Source: Halobacteriovorax sp.
GTDB lineage: Bacteria > Bdellovibrionota > Bacteriovoracia > Bacteriovoracales > Bacteriovoracaceae
Length of the DNA stretch: 57,525 nucleotides
Reading direction: 5' to 3'
Assembly: GCA_020048985.1 (NCBI GenBank)
Contig: JAIFLR010000033.1
Span: 1 to 57,525 of the forward strand
Part shown: positions 50,108 to 57,525 of the stretch, one piece after another
How positions within the stretch are numbered: the first letter of the stretch is position 1
Layout of the letters: every line of letters starts with the position of its first letter
Program-made: the position numbers and the translations under genes
Notes under the pieces: model-generated
What the model was told of the DNA's origin: nothing
Database searches by the model: none
The model's input: the letters and a program-made list of their open reading frames with translations, nothing else

Positions 50108-51553
50108 TTATGATTTATTAGCTGCCGCAATCATCTTCCGAATCACCACCGATGACAGAAGTGCCACACCAACCATCACCACCGCCCAAAGAGTCAGTGT
50201 CCCAAAGTAGCCACCATAAACATTTTGAACGATTTCTTGGGTGATTTTTTGATCTTTCTCTATGGCAATAGAGGTTGAGAATACCGCGCCCACGATTCCA
50301 CTGAGAGCAAGAGAAACTGAGAAAAGGCTCACTGAGAAGTTCTCGATATGTTTTGGAGCTACAGACAAGATAAACGACACGACCATGGAGCCCACAATAA
50401 CTTCAGCAAACGCCTGGAAGAAGTGAATCACTAAAAAGACTTCGGGCCGAATGATAACATCACTGCCTATGTTTTTAACGGCTAAGGTTAAAATGCCGAA
50501 GGCGATCGCCGTCAACACGAATGAAAAGGAAACTTTAGAGGCGGTGGTCAGATTGATTTTATGTCTCTCAAGCTTTGAGAAGCTCCAGGCAATCAGGGGC
50601 CCCGCGACCATACACCACAATGGATTCATCGCCATGGCCGCTTCAGGAGCTATAGGAATGAAGCCAAATAAATCCCCACGCATCGTATTGATTGTAACCA
50701 TGGTCATTGAGGTCATCATCTGTCCGTAGTAGACAAAAAAGGCAGTGGTCAAAACCGTCATAATTAAAATTGTGCCCATTTTTAAAGCTTCAGAACGAGT
50801 CGCCTTGAACATCAAACTAATAAAATAAAGAATGGCGGCGGCACTAATGCCGTAGACGATATTTTTACCAATATCCATGTTCGAAAACATAAAGAATACT
50901 AAACCAATCATGGCGAGCGACAAGATCCCAAAGGCGGCCCATTTCTTTTCAGTGACCGGCTCTTGGTCAATTTTAACACCGACACCAGCAAATGATTTGC
51001 GGGAAGATACCATAATCACAAAGGCCAATACTGCCATCCCACAGGATAACAGAAACCCGCCTCTAAATCCGATCACCAACACAAACATAGGGAATAAATA
51101 CTGCCCAAGAAAAGCACCCACATTATTCACGGAGTAGTTCACTGGGTAGCAGTTTTCAAATTTTTCTTGTGAATCAAAAGTGCGCTTAAATAAGCTCGGA
51201 TAGCTAGGGGCCATGAGACCTCGGGCATAACTGGCCAAGGCAATCCCCGATAAACTAATCGCAACATTGGTGGTACTGGCGCCCAAAAATAACAAGACGT
51301 ATCCTGCAGCAAAAGAAAAGTAGGCGAAAGTTAAAGAGCGATAGGCGCCTAAGAATTTATCTGCAATGAAGCCACCAGCAATGGCAAACAAAGGACCGAT
51401 GGCCGAGAAAGCACCCACTACCATCATGGTGTCGGCCTCGCTGTATTTTAAGTCTTCCAGAAAAAAGCGGGTCAGTATGACCATGACGCCGTAAAAAGAA
51501 AGACCAAAGGCCAATTGGCACACCATCAAGGACTTATTGAGTTTATTCCACAT
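50108..51553 (-). CDS. POT family (peptide) MFS transporter
   Basis: 481 residues, about 12 to 14 membrane segments. The POT family signatures are GGFIADKFLGAYRS (residues 61-74) and CYPVNYSVNNVGAFLGQYLFP (about residues 134-154), related to FYxxINxG. Proton-coupled uptake of di- and tripeptides, perhaps amino acids released from prey or protein digestion. The last codons (VVIRKMIAAANKS) are partly duplicated downstream. No operon partner. Confidence 0.9.
   Translation of the reverse strand: MWNKLNKSLMVCQLAFGLSFYGVMVILTRFFLEDLKYSEADTMMVVGAFSAIGPLFAIAGGFIADKFLGAYRSLTFAYFSFAAGYVLLFLGASTTNVAISLSGIALASYARGLMAPSYPSLFKRTFDSQEKFENCYPVNYSVNNVGAFLGQYLFPMFVLVIGFRGGFLLSCGMAVLAFVIMVSSRKSFAGVGVKIDQEPVTEKKWAAFGILSLAMIGLVFFMFSNMDIGKNIVYGISAAAILYFISLMFKATRSEALKMGTILIMTVLTTAFFVYYGQMMTSMTMVTINTMRGDLFGFIPIAPEAAMAMNPLWCMVAGPLIAWSFSKLERHKINLTTASKVSFSFVLTAIAFGILTLAVKNIGSDVIIRPEVFLVIHFFQAFAEVIVGSMVVSFILSVAPKHIENFSVSLFSVSLALSGIVGAVFSTSIAIEKDQKITQEIVQNVYGGYFGTLTLWAVVMVGVALLSSVVIRKMIAAANKS
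50124..50150. repeat. 27-bp direct repeat, right copy
   Basis: Identical to 49430-49456. It lies inside the 3' end of the POT transporter gene. Confidence 0.75.
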
Positions 51554-51669
51554 AAGAATGTATCTACTTTTTATGTGACACTAGATCAAATACTTTCACC
51601 AGTAACAACGCGTGTCACGGGTGATTACCTTTGAAGTTTGGCCGGCTAGCGCTATGATCGAAAGCAATC

Positions 51670-53130
51670 ATGCGCACTCAGGATTTATTCAAAAGACTCT
51701 CTTCTCCAACCTATAACATTCCATTGGATGTGTTTCGCATCGGCGTGGGTCTGTTAAGCTTTGTGTATTTTTTGCGCTCACTTTTTGAGGCGCCCTATTT
51801 TATGGGTAAAGAGAGTCTAATCAATCACCAAATGGTGCAAAAGATTTTCTGGTACACCTGGCAGCCACTTTTTTCCTCTGAGATGAGTAGCGGGTTTGTT
51901 CAAGGGATTCTGGGCATTTCGATGGTCATGAGTCTTCTCCTTGTCATCGGTCTTCATACTAGGTTAATGGCGTTTCTCCTGTATCTCATCGTTGTCTGCA
52001 GCTACCGCTTTCATTTTCTGGTCTTTTTTGTCGATGACGTGGTTATGCATCTTCTGCTTTTTTGGTGCTTCGTGCTTCCCACTGGAAAAACACTCACGTT
52101 ATTGCCGTGGCTTAAAGATCGATCAATTCAATCCCAATGGCTTAAGACCAAAACCGATGGCTTCACGCTCAATCTCTTTCTCTATAACATTGCTCTCATT
52201 TATTTTGTAGCCGGCATCTCAAAATTTACCTCCCCACTGTGGCTTGAGGGCGTCGCTCTTCTTGCAGTACTCAAACTTCCCATGGGATGGTTTGCTCAAT
52301 TTCATCTTGAAAATCATGAAGCCTTACTCAAATTTGCCAACTACATTGCTCTGTTGTGTGAGCCTCTATTTGCCATGATCATTTTTCTCAAACCATGGAA
52401 TAGGCTCAAATTATTTCTCGGAGTCGCCCTTGCCTTCTTTCATCTCTTTATCATCGCTACCCTCGATGTCCCGATGGCCAATATCGGCTGCCTAATACTC
52501 GCTCCTATTCTTTTCCATCAAGAACTGATGGATCTTATTTTAAAGAAAAAAAGAGTGCCTACTGAAGCTCAAGCTCTAGTCTATCCACAAAAACGATGGG
52601 CCAAGGCCATAGCACTATTCACAGTGATTTTCCTTACCGGTTCAATGGGCTGCTCCTTAATGCAAAACCAGTGGCGCTCTGCCCGCAGCTCCAGTGCTGA
52701 AACGGGCGGGAAGATTCAGACGTTTTTCTATTCAGGTCTTTGGAGCATAGGACTTGCCCAAGGCTACCGGCTACTTGACTGGATCGATGAGCGAAATTTT
52801 CATCAAGTGTTTTCGATCCATGAGCAAGAGGGAGAGAATATAAAAAATTATTCTCGCTCCGAGCTCGTCCCCCTTGGTATGCGAGGCTCATTGATTTTGT
52901 CTTACATCAGTGACATTACCTGGATGTATGTAGCTCCAGAGCACATTGAAGACGTTCGTGTCGATATCAAGCGCCGCTTATCAGATATGTATTGCCGAGA
53001 AAGAAAAAATAAAACAGCAGTCGAGGTTTGGCAGGCACTTACGCGAATCGACTCTTTTGCGCCCGATTACCAAAAACCAGAACTTCTTCTCAAATTTACT
53101 TGTGAGAATTTTAAGACTTCGGTCATTTAG
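51670..53130 (+). CDS. HTTM domain membrane protein
   Basis: 486 residues with about eight membrane segments in the first 330 residues and a soluble C-terminal part of about 150 residues. Features of the HTTM (vitamin K-dependent gamma-carboxylase-like) family: an N-terminal LDVFRIGVGLLSFVYFLRS, GLHTRLMAFLLYLIVVCSYRFHF, a VDDVVMHLLLFWCFVLP, and FVAGISKFTSPLWLEG. HTTM proteins probably modify or transfer a group at the membrane. Few are biochemically known. The next gene starts 7 bp after its stop, so this is the first gene of an HTTM-AsnB-VTT operon. Confidence 0.9.
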   Translation: MRTQDLFKRLSSPTYNIPLDVFRIGVGLLSFVYFLRSLFEAPYFMGKESLINHQMVQKIFWYTWQPLFSSEMSSGFVQGILGISMVMSLLLVIGLHTRLMAFLLYLIVVCSYRFHFLVFFVDDVVMHLLLFWCFVLPTGKTLTLLPWLKDRSIQSQWLKTKTDGFTLNLFLYNIALIYFVAGISKFTSPLWLEGVALLAVLKLPMGWFAQFHLENHEALLKFANYIALLCEPLFAMIIFLKPWNRLKLFLGVALAFFHLFIIATLDVPMANIGCLILAPILFHQELMDLILKKKRVPTEAQALVYPQKRWAKAIALFTVIFLTGSMGCSLMQNQWRSARSSSAETGGKIQTFFYSGLWSIGLAQGYRLLDWIDERNFHQVFSIHEQEGENIKNYSRSELVPLGMRGSLILSYISDITWMYVAPEHIEDVRVDIKRRLSDMYCRERKNKTAVEVWQALTRIDSFAPDYQKPELLLKFTCENFKTSVI

Positions 53131-53137
53131 GAAAAAT

Positions 53138-55027
53138 ATGTGCGGTATTGTAGGGATTTATTCGCAGTCTAAAGAAGTCACTCCGTCTCAGATGGAAGCC
53201 TCACTTAATTCCATTGAGCACCGAGGACCTGACGGAAGAGGGAGCTATTTCAGTCCTTCGCAAAAAGTTGGTCTAGGCCATGTGCGACTGGCGATAATGG
53301 ATACCGAAGGCGGTCAGCAACCGCTTTTTAATGAAGATCGCTCCCTGGTCCTTGTGGCCAATGGAGAATTTTATGACTTTGAAAGGATACGAGAAGAACT
53401 TCAAGCTGAGGGTCATCGTTTTAAAACGCTCTCTGACAGCGAAATCGCCGTCCATCTTTTTGAAAGTCAGGGCCTGGAAAGCATAAAGAAACTCCGGGGA
53501 GAATTTGCCTTTATTCTCTATGACATCCATAAAAATGAACTGATTGCCTTTCGCGACCGCTTTGGAATAAAGCCTCTCTTCTATGCTCATCACCATGATC
53601 AAATCATCATCGCTTCTGAGATCAAAGCTTTGTTTGCCGCCGGTGTGCCAGCTCAGTGGGATGAAGACAATGTCTACCAATCAATGCACTTTGCAAGCCT
53701 AGAGGGATCCACACTTTATAAAAATGTTTTCCAAGTGCCACCAGGCCACTGTCTGCACCTCAAGCCTTCAGGAAAAACCCTGACAAAATATTGGGACACC
53801 GATTACCCCACAAAAAATGAATTAACTTTTTCCTCAGAAGAGGATGTGATTCGTGAGGTAAAGACAAAACTTGAAGAGGCGATCAAACTACGCACTCGAA
53901 GTGATGTCCCCATTGCGTGTTATCTGAGTGGCGGTGTCGACTCATCCACCGTCCTTGGAATGGCCAATCGATTAACCGGAAAAAAAATTCCCGCTTTCAC
54001 TATCGCCTTTGATCATGAAGATTTTGATGAAAGCGCCCTGGCCGCCACCATGTGCCGCTTCACCCAAAGCCCCTTTCATCCAATCAAAGTGACGAATCAA
54101 GACTTCGCCGATGTCTTCTCTGAAGCGATAGAAAAATCAGACATGCCATTTTACAACGGGCATGCACCTGCGCGCTTTATTCTCAGCCGAGAAGTGAAGA
54201 AAAAGGGCTTTAAGGTTGTCCTCGGGGGTGAGGGTGCCGACGAATTATTTGCGGGATACCATTTCTCCCAGGCCGCACTCTCTGGATCGCGAAAGAGTGT
54301 TTTTAAAATTCTCTCGCGCCTAGTTCAAACTCCCACGGCAGAAATCTTAAAAATTAAAAACATCTCGCCTACTCTCTTCTGGGTCGCGCGAGTCTTGGGC
54401 TTTCCCCCAGAGCTCGCAGCAAGCCTTATGGAGCGCTATGAACATCTCCAGGAGTTTCAAGACCCTCAGTTTATCCAGAGGCACTTGAGCAGTGATCCCT
54501 ACAAGGACTTTCTCTGGCAGTTTCCCATATATAAAAATCTTAGGCGCGCTCCCTTTCATGTGGTGCTCTATCTGTGGATGAAGTCCCATTTTCCCCAATA
54601 CGTTCTGGCAGCAGAAAGACTGGACATGGCCCACGCAGTGGAACTTAGACTTCCCTTTCTCGACCATGAATTATTTGAAGTGACAAAAAAACTTCCCGCC
54701 TCGCTTCTGTATAAAAATAATTTAAATAAGTATTTATTGAGAACCATTGCTCAAGGTGACGTCTGCCCTGAAGTATTAACTAAACTCAAGCAACCCTTCG
54801 TGTCTCCACCAAGTACCTTAGGCAATGACAATCCCCTCTTCACAATGGTCTGTGATTTAATCCAAGGCCAGGACTTTAGAGACATCCCCTTCTTTCACCA
54901 TTCACATATCGAAAATCTTATTCCTAAGATCAAAAAGATGGATGATCAAGAGCGGGCCCCCTATGATCCGCTCTTTTACTACCTTGCCTCTCTTGCCGTT
55001 TTAAAGAGAAAGTACAAAATCTCATGA
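53138..55027 (+). CDS. asnB: Asparagine synthase (glutamine-hydrolysing), AsnB family
   Basis: 629 residues from the ATG at 53138, chosen because it puts Cys2 after Met (MCGIVGIYSQ). That cysteine is the N-terminal nucleophile. A longer frame from 52946 would bury it. The glutaminase domain has SIEHRGPDGRG, GLGHVRLAIMD and GEFYDFERIREEL. The synthase domain has the PP-loop SGGVDSST (about residue 265) and GGEGADELFAGY. Cytoplasmic. The operon has a VTT gene overlapping by 4 bp and an HTTM gene before it, so it may amidate something other than free aspartate. Confidence 0.93.
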   Translation: MCGIVGIYSQSKEVTPSQMEASLNSIEHRGPDGRGSYFSPSQKVGLGHVRLAIMDTEGGQQPLFNEDRSLVLVANGEFYDFERIREELQAEGHRFKTLSDSEIAVHLFESQGLESIKKLRGEFAFILYDIHKNELIAFRDRFGIKPLFYAHHHDQIIIASEIKALFAAGVPAQWDEDNVYQSMHFASLEGSTLYKNVFQVPPGHCLHLKPSGKTLTKYWDTDYPTKNELTFSSEEDVIREVKTKLEEAIKLRTRSDVPIACYLSGGVDSSTVLGMANRLTGKKIPAFTIAFDHEDFDESALAATMCRFTQSPFHPIKVTNQDFADVFSEAIEKSDMPFYNGHAPARFILSREVKKKGFKVVLGGEGADELFAGYHFSQAALSGSRKSVFKILSRLVQTPTAEILKIKNISPTLFWVARVLGFPPELAASLMERYEHLQEFQDPQFIQRHLSSDPYKDFLWQFPIYKNLRRAPFHVVLYLWMKSHFPQYVLAAERLDMAHAVELRLPFLDHELFEVTKKLPASLLYKNNLNKYLLRTIAQGDVCPEVLTKLKQPFVSPPSTLGNDNPLFTMVCDLIQGQDFRDIPFFHHSHIENLIPKIKKMDDQERAPYDPLFYYLASLAVLKRKYKIS

Positions 55028-55602
55028 AATCAAAAATATTTTTGGCCTTCATATTCATTTGCATTACCCGCGCCGTCGGCTTTGCCTTTATGCCCCCTCT
55101 ACTCACCTTTTCACCACTGGCGTTAATCATCTTAAGTCCCTTCCTCCATCATCTGATTCTCGCCTCCACAATGATGCCCGCACTGACCTTTGTCTGCACA
55201 GGTATCGCCATCTCCATTTTTCAGTGCACCATCGGCTACGAATTTGGTCGCCGCCATGGAGCGAAGGCAACTGAGTGGTGTGAAACTAAGGGGCTAGTGT
55301 CGAAGGGAAAAGTTGACGTCATCACCGGCTGGCTTCGCATGAGTGCAACTTTGATTTTAATTATTATCCCAGGCCCCATCGTCGCGATGCTCGCCGGTGT
55401 GGGGGAACTTAACCGACGTGTTTTTTTTAGCGTCATGATCCCCACACAAATTCTTTGGATTTTGGCCTGCTATTTTTTAGGACTAGAGCTGGAAGTTTAT
55501 CTCAAGATTGGAAAGAATTTGATTCAGGAGTACTGGATCATGATGACTGTTGCGCTCATTGCCACCAAGCTTATCTTGTCTCTGCGTAAGACTTCTAATT
55601 AA
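55024..55602 (+). CDS. VTT (DedA-like) membrane protein
   Basis: 192 residues with about five hydrophobic segments. The CTGIAISIFQCTIGYEFGRRHG and IIIPGPIVAMLAGVGELNRRVFF regions follow the VTT pattern, with a Gly-x-Pro re-entrant element and an Arg-bearing loop. Lipid transport or flippase-like activity is inferred for the family. It overlaps asnB by 4 bp (ATGA), which shows co-translation. The 3' end overlaps the convergent methyltransferase by about 8 bp. Confidence 0.7.
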   Translation: MKSKIFLAFIFICITRAVGFAFMPPLLTFSPLALIILSPFLHHLILASTMMPALTFVCTGIAISIFQCTIGYEFGRRHGAKATEWCETKGLVSKGKVDVITGWLRMSATLILIIIPGPIVAMLAGVGELNRRVFFSVMIPTQILWILACYFLGLELEVYLKIGKNLIQEYWIMMTVALIATKLILSLRKTSN

Positions 55603-56380
55603 GCTCAGCAGAGAGCAAGATCATTCCGTAAGAGATCTGAACTTTGCCGGATCTAAAATCCTCATCAATAAAGCGAGTGATCTCGGCCGTTTCAGGATCA
55701 TTAACCGCCCTGCCGCTCATTCTTGAATAGCACAGTACTTCTTGCTTTAGGTACAGCGCCATCTCCTCAATAGGAATAGTCTGGGTGGAAAAAGGTACAT
55801 TTTCGACAACGATATTTTGGTAATCTAATTTTTGAAGCATGGGTAAGACTTTTTGTCCCCCCATGGAATCAACCGAGATCTTGGAGCAAAAGTCCTTCAC
55901 GAGCTTGGTGAGCTTATCAAAAGTTTCACTCTGTGGCTCACAGGTTAACTGCGACCAATCGAGATCAATAATCCAAAAGCGAGACGGTCTTTTGGATTTT
56001 GCTTTAAAAAGATCGAGAATCTTTTGCGAGTTATCCACATGCAGTAAAAAATACCTCATCAACACCCCGTCAAAGCGGGAAAAGTCGAAGGTCGAATCGC
56101 GGGAGAACATATCCACCTGGACGGCCTCAAAATTTTCACAAAGCAGTTTTTTGCACGAATCCACGCATGGCTTGCGTTTATCGATGCCAACAAAATGAAT
56201 ATTGGGGTGATCCTGAGCTAAGCGGCCAGCGAATGTTCCATTGCCGCAGCCAACATCTAAAACGAGTGAGCACTGATTCAATTGGTGACGAATGAGAAAA
56301 GCGTGATGTTCGGGATAGGAAATCTTCACTTGAAGATTTAAATGACTTTCTACAAGTGCATCGAGTTCGGGAGCGGTCAT
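55595..56380 (-). CDS. Class I SAM-dependent methyltransferase
   Basis: 261 residues. The SAM site is LVLDVGCGNGTFAGRLAQDHPNIHFVGIDKRKPC (about residues 35-68), then VQVDMFSRDSTFDFSRFDGVLMRYFLLHVDNSQKIL. The rest is unassigned. Cytoplasmic. A 61-residue gene ends 17 bp upstream and is probably co-transcribed. The methyl acceptor is unknown. Confidence 0.85.
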   Translation of the reverse strand: MTAPELDALVESHLNLQVKISYPEHHAFLIRHQLNQCSLVLDVGCGNGTFAGRLAQDHPNIHFVGIDKRKPCVDSCKKLLCENFEAVQVDMFSRDSTFDFSRFDGVLMRYFLLHVDNSQKILDLFKAKSKRPSRFWIIDLDWSQLTCEPQSETFDKLTKLVKDFCSKISVDSMGGQKVLPMLQKLDYQNIVVENVPFSTQTIPIEEMALYLKQEVLCYSRMSGRAVNDPETAEITRFIDEDFRSGKVQISYGMILLSAELN

Positions 56381-56397
56381 AAATTCTCGTACTTCAC

Positions 56398-56583
56398 TTA
56401 GGCAGCGATTTGCCTCTCGATAATCATTTTAATGTTTTTGGCTTCTCTAGACTCTTTCTGACCATTCAAAACGAGCTGCTGCAGGCGCTCTTTGAGAAAA
56501 AGCAGAGAATCTTTCTGGGAACGTTCTGTAAGTTTAACTTTAGTGGATTTGTCGAGTAGCAGCTTTTGCAGAAGTGGCTTCAT
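56398..56583 (-). CDS. Small charged coiled protein
   Basis: 61 residues. The ATG follows TAGGAGGACTC (minus strand), a strong ribosome-binding site. The product is Lys/Leu/Gln-rich and probably helical: KLLLDKSTKVKLTERSQKDS, ERLQQLVLNGQKESREAKN and IIERQIAA. No domain is recognised. The strong ribosome-binding site and the closeness to the methyltransferase gene (17 bp) support it as a real small gene. Confidence 0.62.
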   Translation of the reverse strand: MKPLLQKLLLDKSTKVKLTERSQKDSLLFLKERLQQLVLNGQKESREAKNIKMIIERQIAA

Positions 56584-56658
56584 GAGTCCTCCTAGATGTG
56601 TATATATAGTTTAACCAAAAATTGGAAAAAATATATTACAAATAGTTACAACTCAGGT

Positions 56659-57321
56659 TTATTCCGGGATTTTTTGGAACTCCTGGGACATCAGGGCCGA
56701 GGAGCTCAGCCTCCAGTAGCAAGTCCCCGCATCATCTGCTCGTTTTCCCGGAAGAAGCCTTTGGTAAGCCTGAATTTGGGCAAGGTAATTTGGCAGAGTC
56801 ACAGGTTCACTTTCAAATTGTAAATCCATGACACGATAAGAATTGCCGGCCCCCGTGCTTACAACCACCGTGTTCGTATCGTGAAAGTTAGAAAACGTGT
56901 AATAGCGGCCTGACACTTGATCACGAAGTCGCAAACGTCCGTTCTTTTCCGGACAAGAAATATAAAGTCTTCCATTTTCTATTTTCTTAGCACTCAACAC
57001 CTTCTTTATATAAACTCTTCTGGTTGAACAAAAACCACCCGGATTTTTCATGCGTGCTCTTGGATCTCTCTTGAGCATGTTAAACAATTCACTCGCTCGA
57101 GCTTCGCTAATCGCAGTGTCATTTACATCTTCCAATTGCCGATTTAATTGAAGATACAAACTTAGCGGCAATGCCTCTTCAAAGACATCCACATATGGGG
57201 GTGGAGTATCGTCATCATCGATACTGTATATTTGGGCAATTTCGATTGGTTCTTCATCAACTTGGGCAAAAGTAGAAACAGAAAGCATGAGTAGGCAGAA
57301 TATAAACAGCAGTGATTGCAT
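56659..57321 (-). CDS. Exported protein with possible Cys-His-Asp protein-deamidase triad
   Basis: 220 residues. Signal peptide (MQSLLFIFCLLMLSVSTFA), an acidic pro-like stretch (VDEEPIEIAQIYSIDDDD), then a domain with GGFCSTRRVYIKKVL (about residues 96-110), YTFSNFHDTNTVVV (about 142-155), and YRVMDLQFESEPVTLPNYLAQI (about 162-183). Spacing and motif order C..R / H / D-x6-P-V-T-L resemble secreted protein-glutamine deamidases (protein-glutaminase-like fold), which also have an N-terminal pro-region. A terminal cysteine (AGTCYWRLSS) could pair with another. This is an inference from pattern only. It may be an unrelated secreted protein. Confidence 0.6.
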   Translation of the reverse strand: MQSLLFIFCLLMLSVSTFAQVDEEPIEIAQIYSIDDDDTPPPYVDVFEEALPLSLYLQLNRQLEDVNDTAISEARASELFNMLKRDPRARMKNPGGFCSTRRVYIKKVLSAKKIENGRLYISCPEKNGRLRLRDQVSGRYYTFSNFHDTNTVVVSTGAGNSYRVMDLQFESEPVTLPNYLAQIQAYQRLLPGKRADDAGTCYWRLSSSALMSQEFQKIPE

Positions 57322-57499
57322 ATTATCCCTCCGTTCTGAACCTCCCTAATGATCAAGGGGGGTGATTTAGTTGTCTAGCGCAAGTGCATTGGCCTCAACC
57401 TTCCTGCGGCAGGCTGACCCAGTGCTGTGGATTTTTCAGACTGGACTGACTCCGCTCATAGAGCTAAAATGCGTCTCAAATTCAACCATAAGGACCAAA

Positions 57500-57525
57500 A
57501 TGAGCGATATATTAAGACTACAAAT
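57500..57525 (+). CDS. Start of a gene cut by the window edge
   Basis: ATG at 57500 after AAGGACCAAA, giving MSDILRLQ before the window ends. The ribosome-binding site is moderate. The family cannot be named from eight residues. Confidence 0.4.

Noticed and set aside
52946-53137. Longer N-terminus of AsnB
   Set aside because: The cysteine that must follow the starting Met is at 53141, so the true start is 53138.
1-57525. CRISPR arrays, tRNA or rRNA genes, transposases
   Set aside because: No regular short repeats with spacers, no cloverleaf-like intergenic sequence and no transposase-like product were found. Gaps between genes are mostly under 200 bp.

Overview
This is a 57.5 kb stretch of bacterial chromosome with about 40 percent G+C. 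Genes are densely packed, many start and stop codons overlap (ATGA or TAATG), and GTG or TTG starts are fairly common. Many short secreted proteins and lipoproteins belong to no family I recognise. They sit beside secreted peptidases, a secreted phospholipase D-like protein, a GH3 glycosidase and two M14 carboxypeptidases. Together this suggests a Gram-negative of the Bdellovibrionota type (Bacteriovorax/Peredibacter-like predator or relative). That placement is an inference from gene style, not from a marker gene. I saw no rRNA, tRNA, CRISPR array, transposase or prophage.

Layout. (1) 1-11.2 kb: the tail of a propeller-repeat protein, metG, two unknown secreted proteins, an exported pirin, an alpha/beta hydrolase, a DJ-1/PfpI protein, TerC, a VTT membrane protein, two SDR enzymes, a COG3146 acyltransferase-like protein and a propeller protein. 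(2) 11.2-17.7 kb: a zinc-limitation locus made of DUF1826, a COG0523 GTPase, a Fur/Zur regulator and a ZnuD-like TonB receptor. A shared palindrome (core TGCAA-N5-TTGCA) lies in both control regions, and a secreted phospholipase D-like gene lies next to it. (3) 17.7-24.7 kb: a redox and stress region with a DUF1566-like protein, an amphi-Trp protein, a DUF2202 lipoprotein, sulfide:quinone oxidoreductase with an unlisted 42-residue gene behind it, rubrerythrin, a double-cupin lipoprotein, an M14 carboxypeptidase, cytochrome c and a DsbD-like thiol protein. Distinct inverted repeats precede several of these genes. (4) 24.8-25.25 kb: a decayed duplicate of the DUF1566-like gene and its flank, next to an AlkB-type hydroxylase. 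(5) 26-37 kb: TPMT methyltransferase, several unknown secreted proteins, a HigBA-type toxin-antitoxin pair with a strong operator palindrome, an M14 deacylase, a cyclic-nucleotide-binding protein, a DsbA/FrnE protein with a cold-shock protein, DUF1415 and a large di-haem secreted protein. (6) 37-46.7 kb: DUF2071 membrane fusion, a FabZ-like/SOUL/SDR operon, glutaminase with MscS, two related small exported proteins, an S41 peptidase and a DEDDh exonuclease. (7) 46.8-57.5 kb: GH3, an ORF6N gene bracketed by a 27-bp direct repeat of the POT transporter 3' end, the POT transporter, an HTTM-AsnB-VTT operon, a methyltransferase with a small coiled protein, and a secreted protein with a possible Cys-His-Asp deamidase arrangement.

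The most coherent functional unit is the zinc locus. The strongest candidates for undescribed biology are the secreted Cys-His-Asp protein at 56.7-57.3 kb, the HTTM-AsnB-VTT operon, and the zinc locus with its secreted phospholipase D neighbour. No obviously novel multi-gene defence or conflict system is present. All family assignments come from reading motifs by eye and no database search was run.
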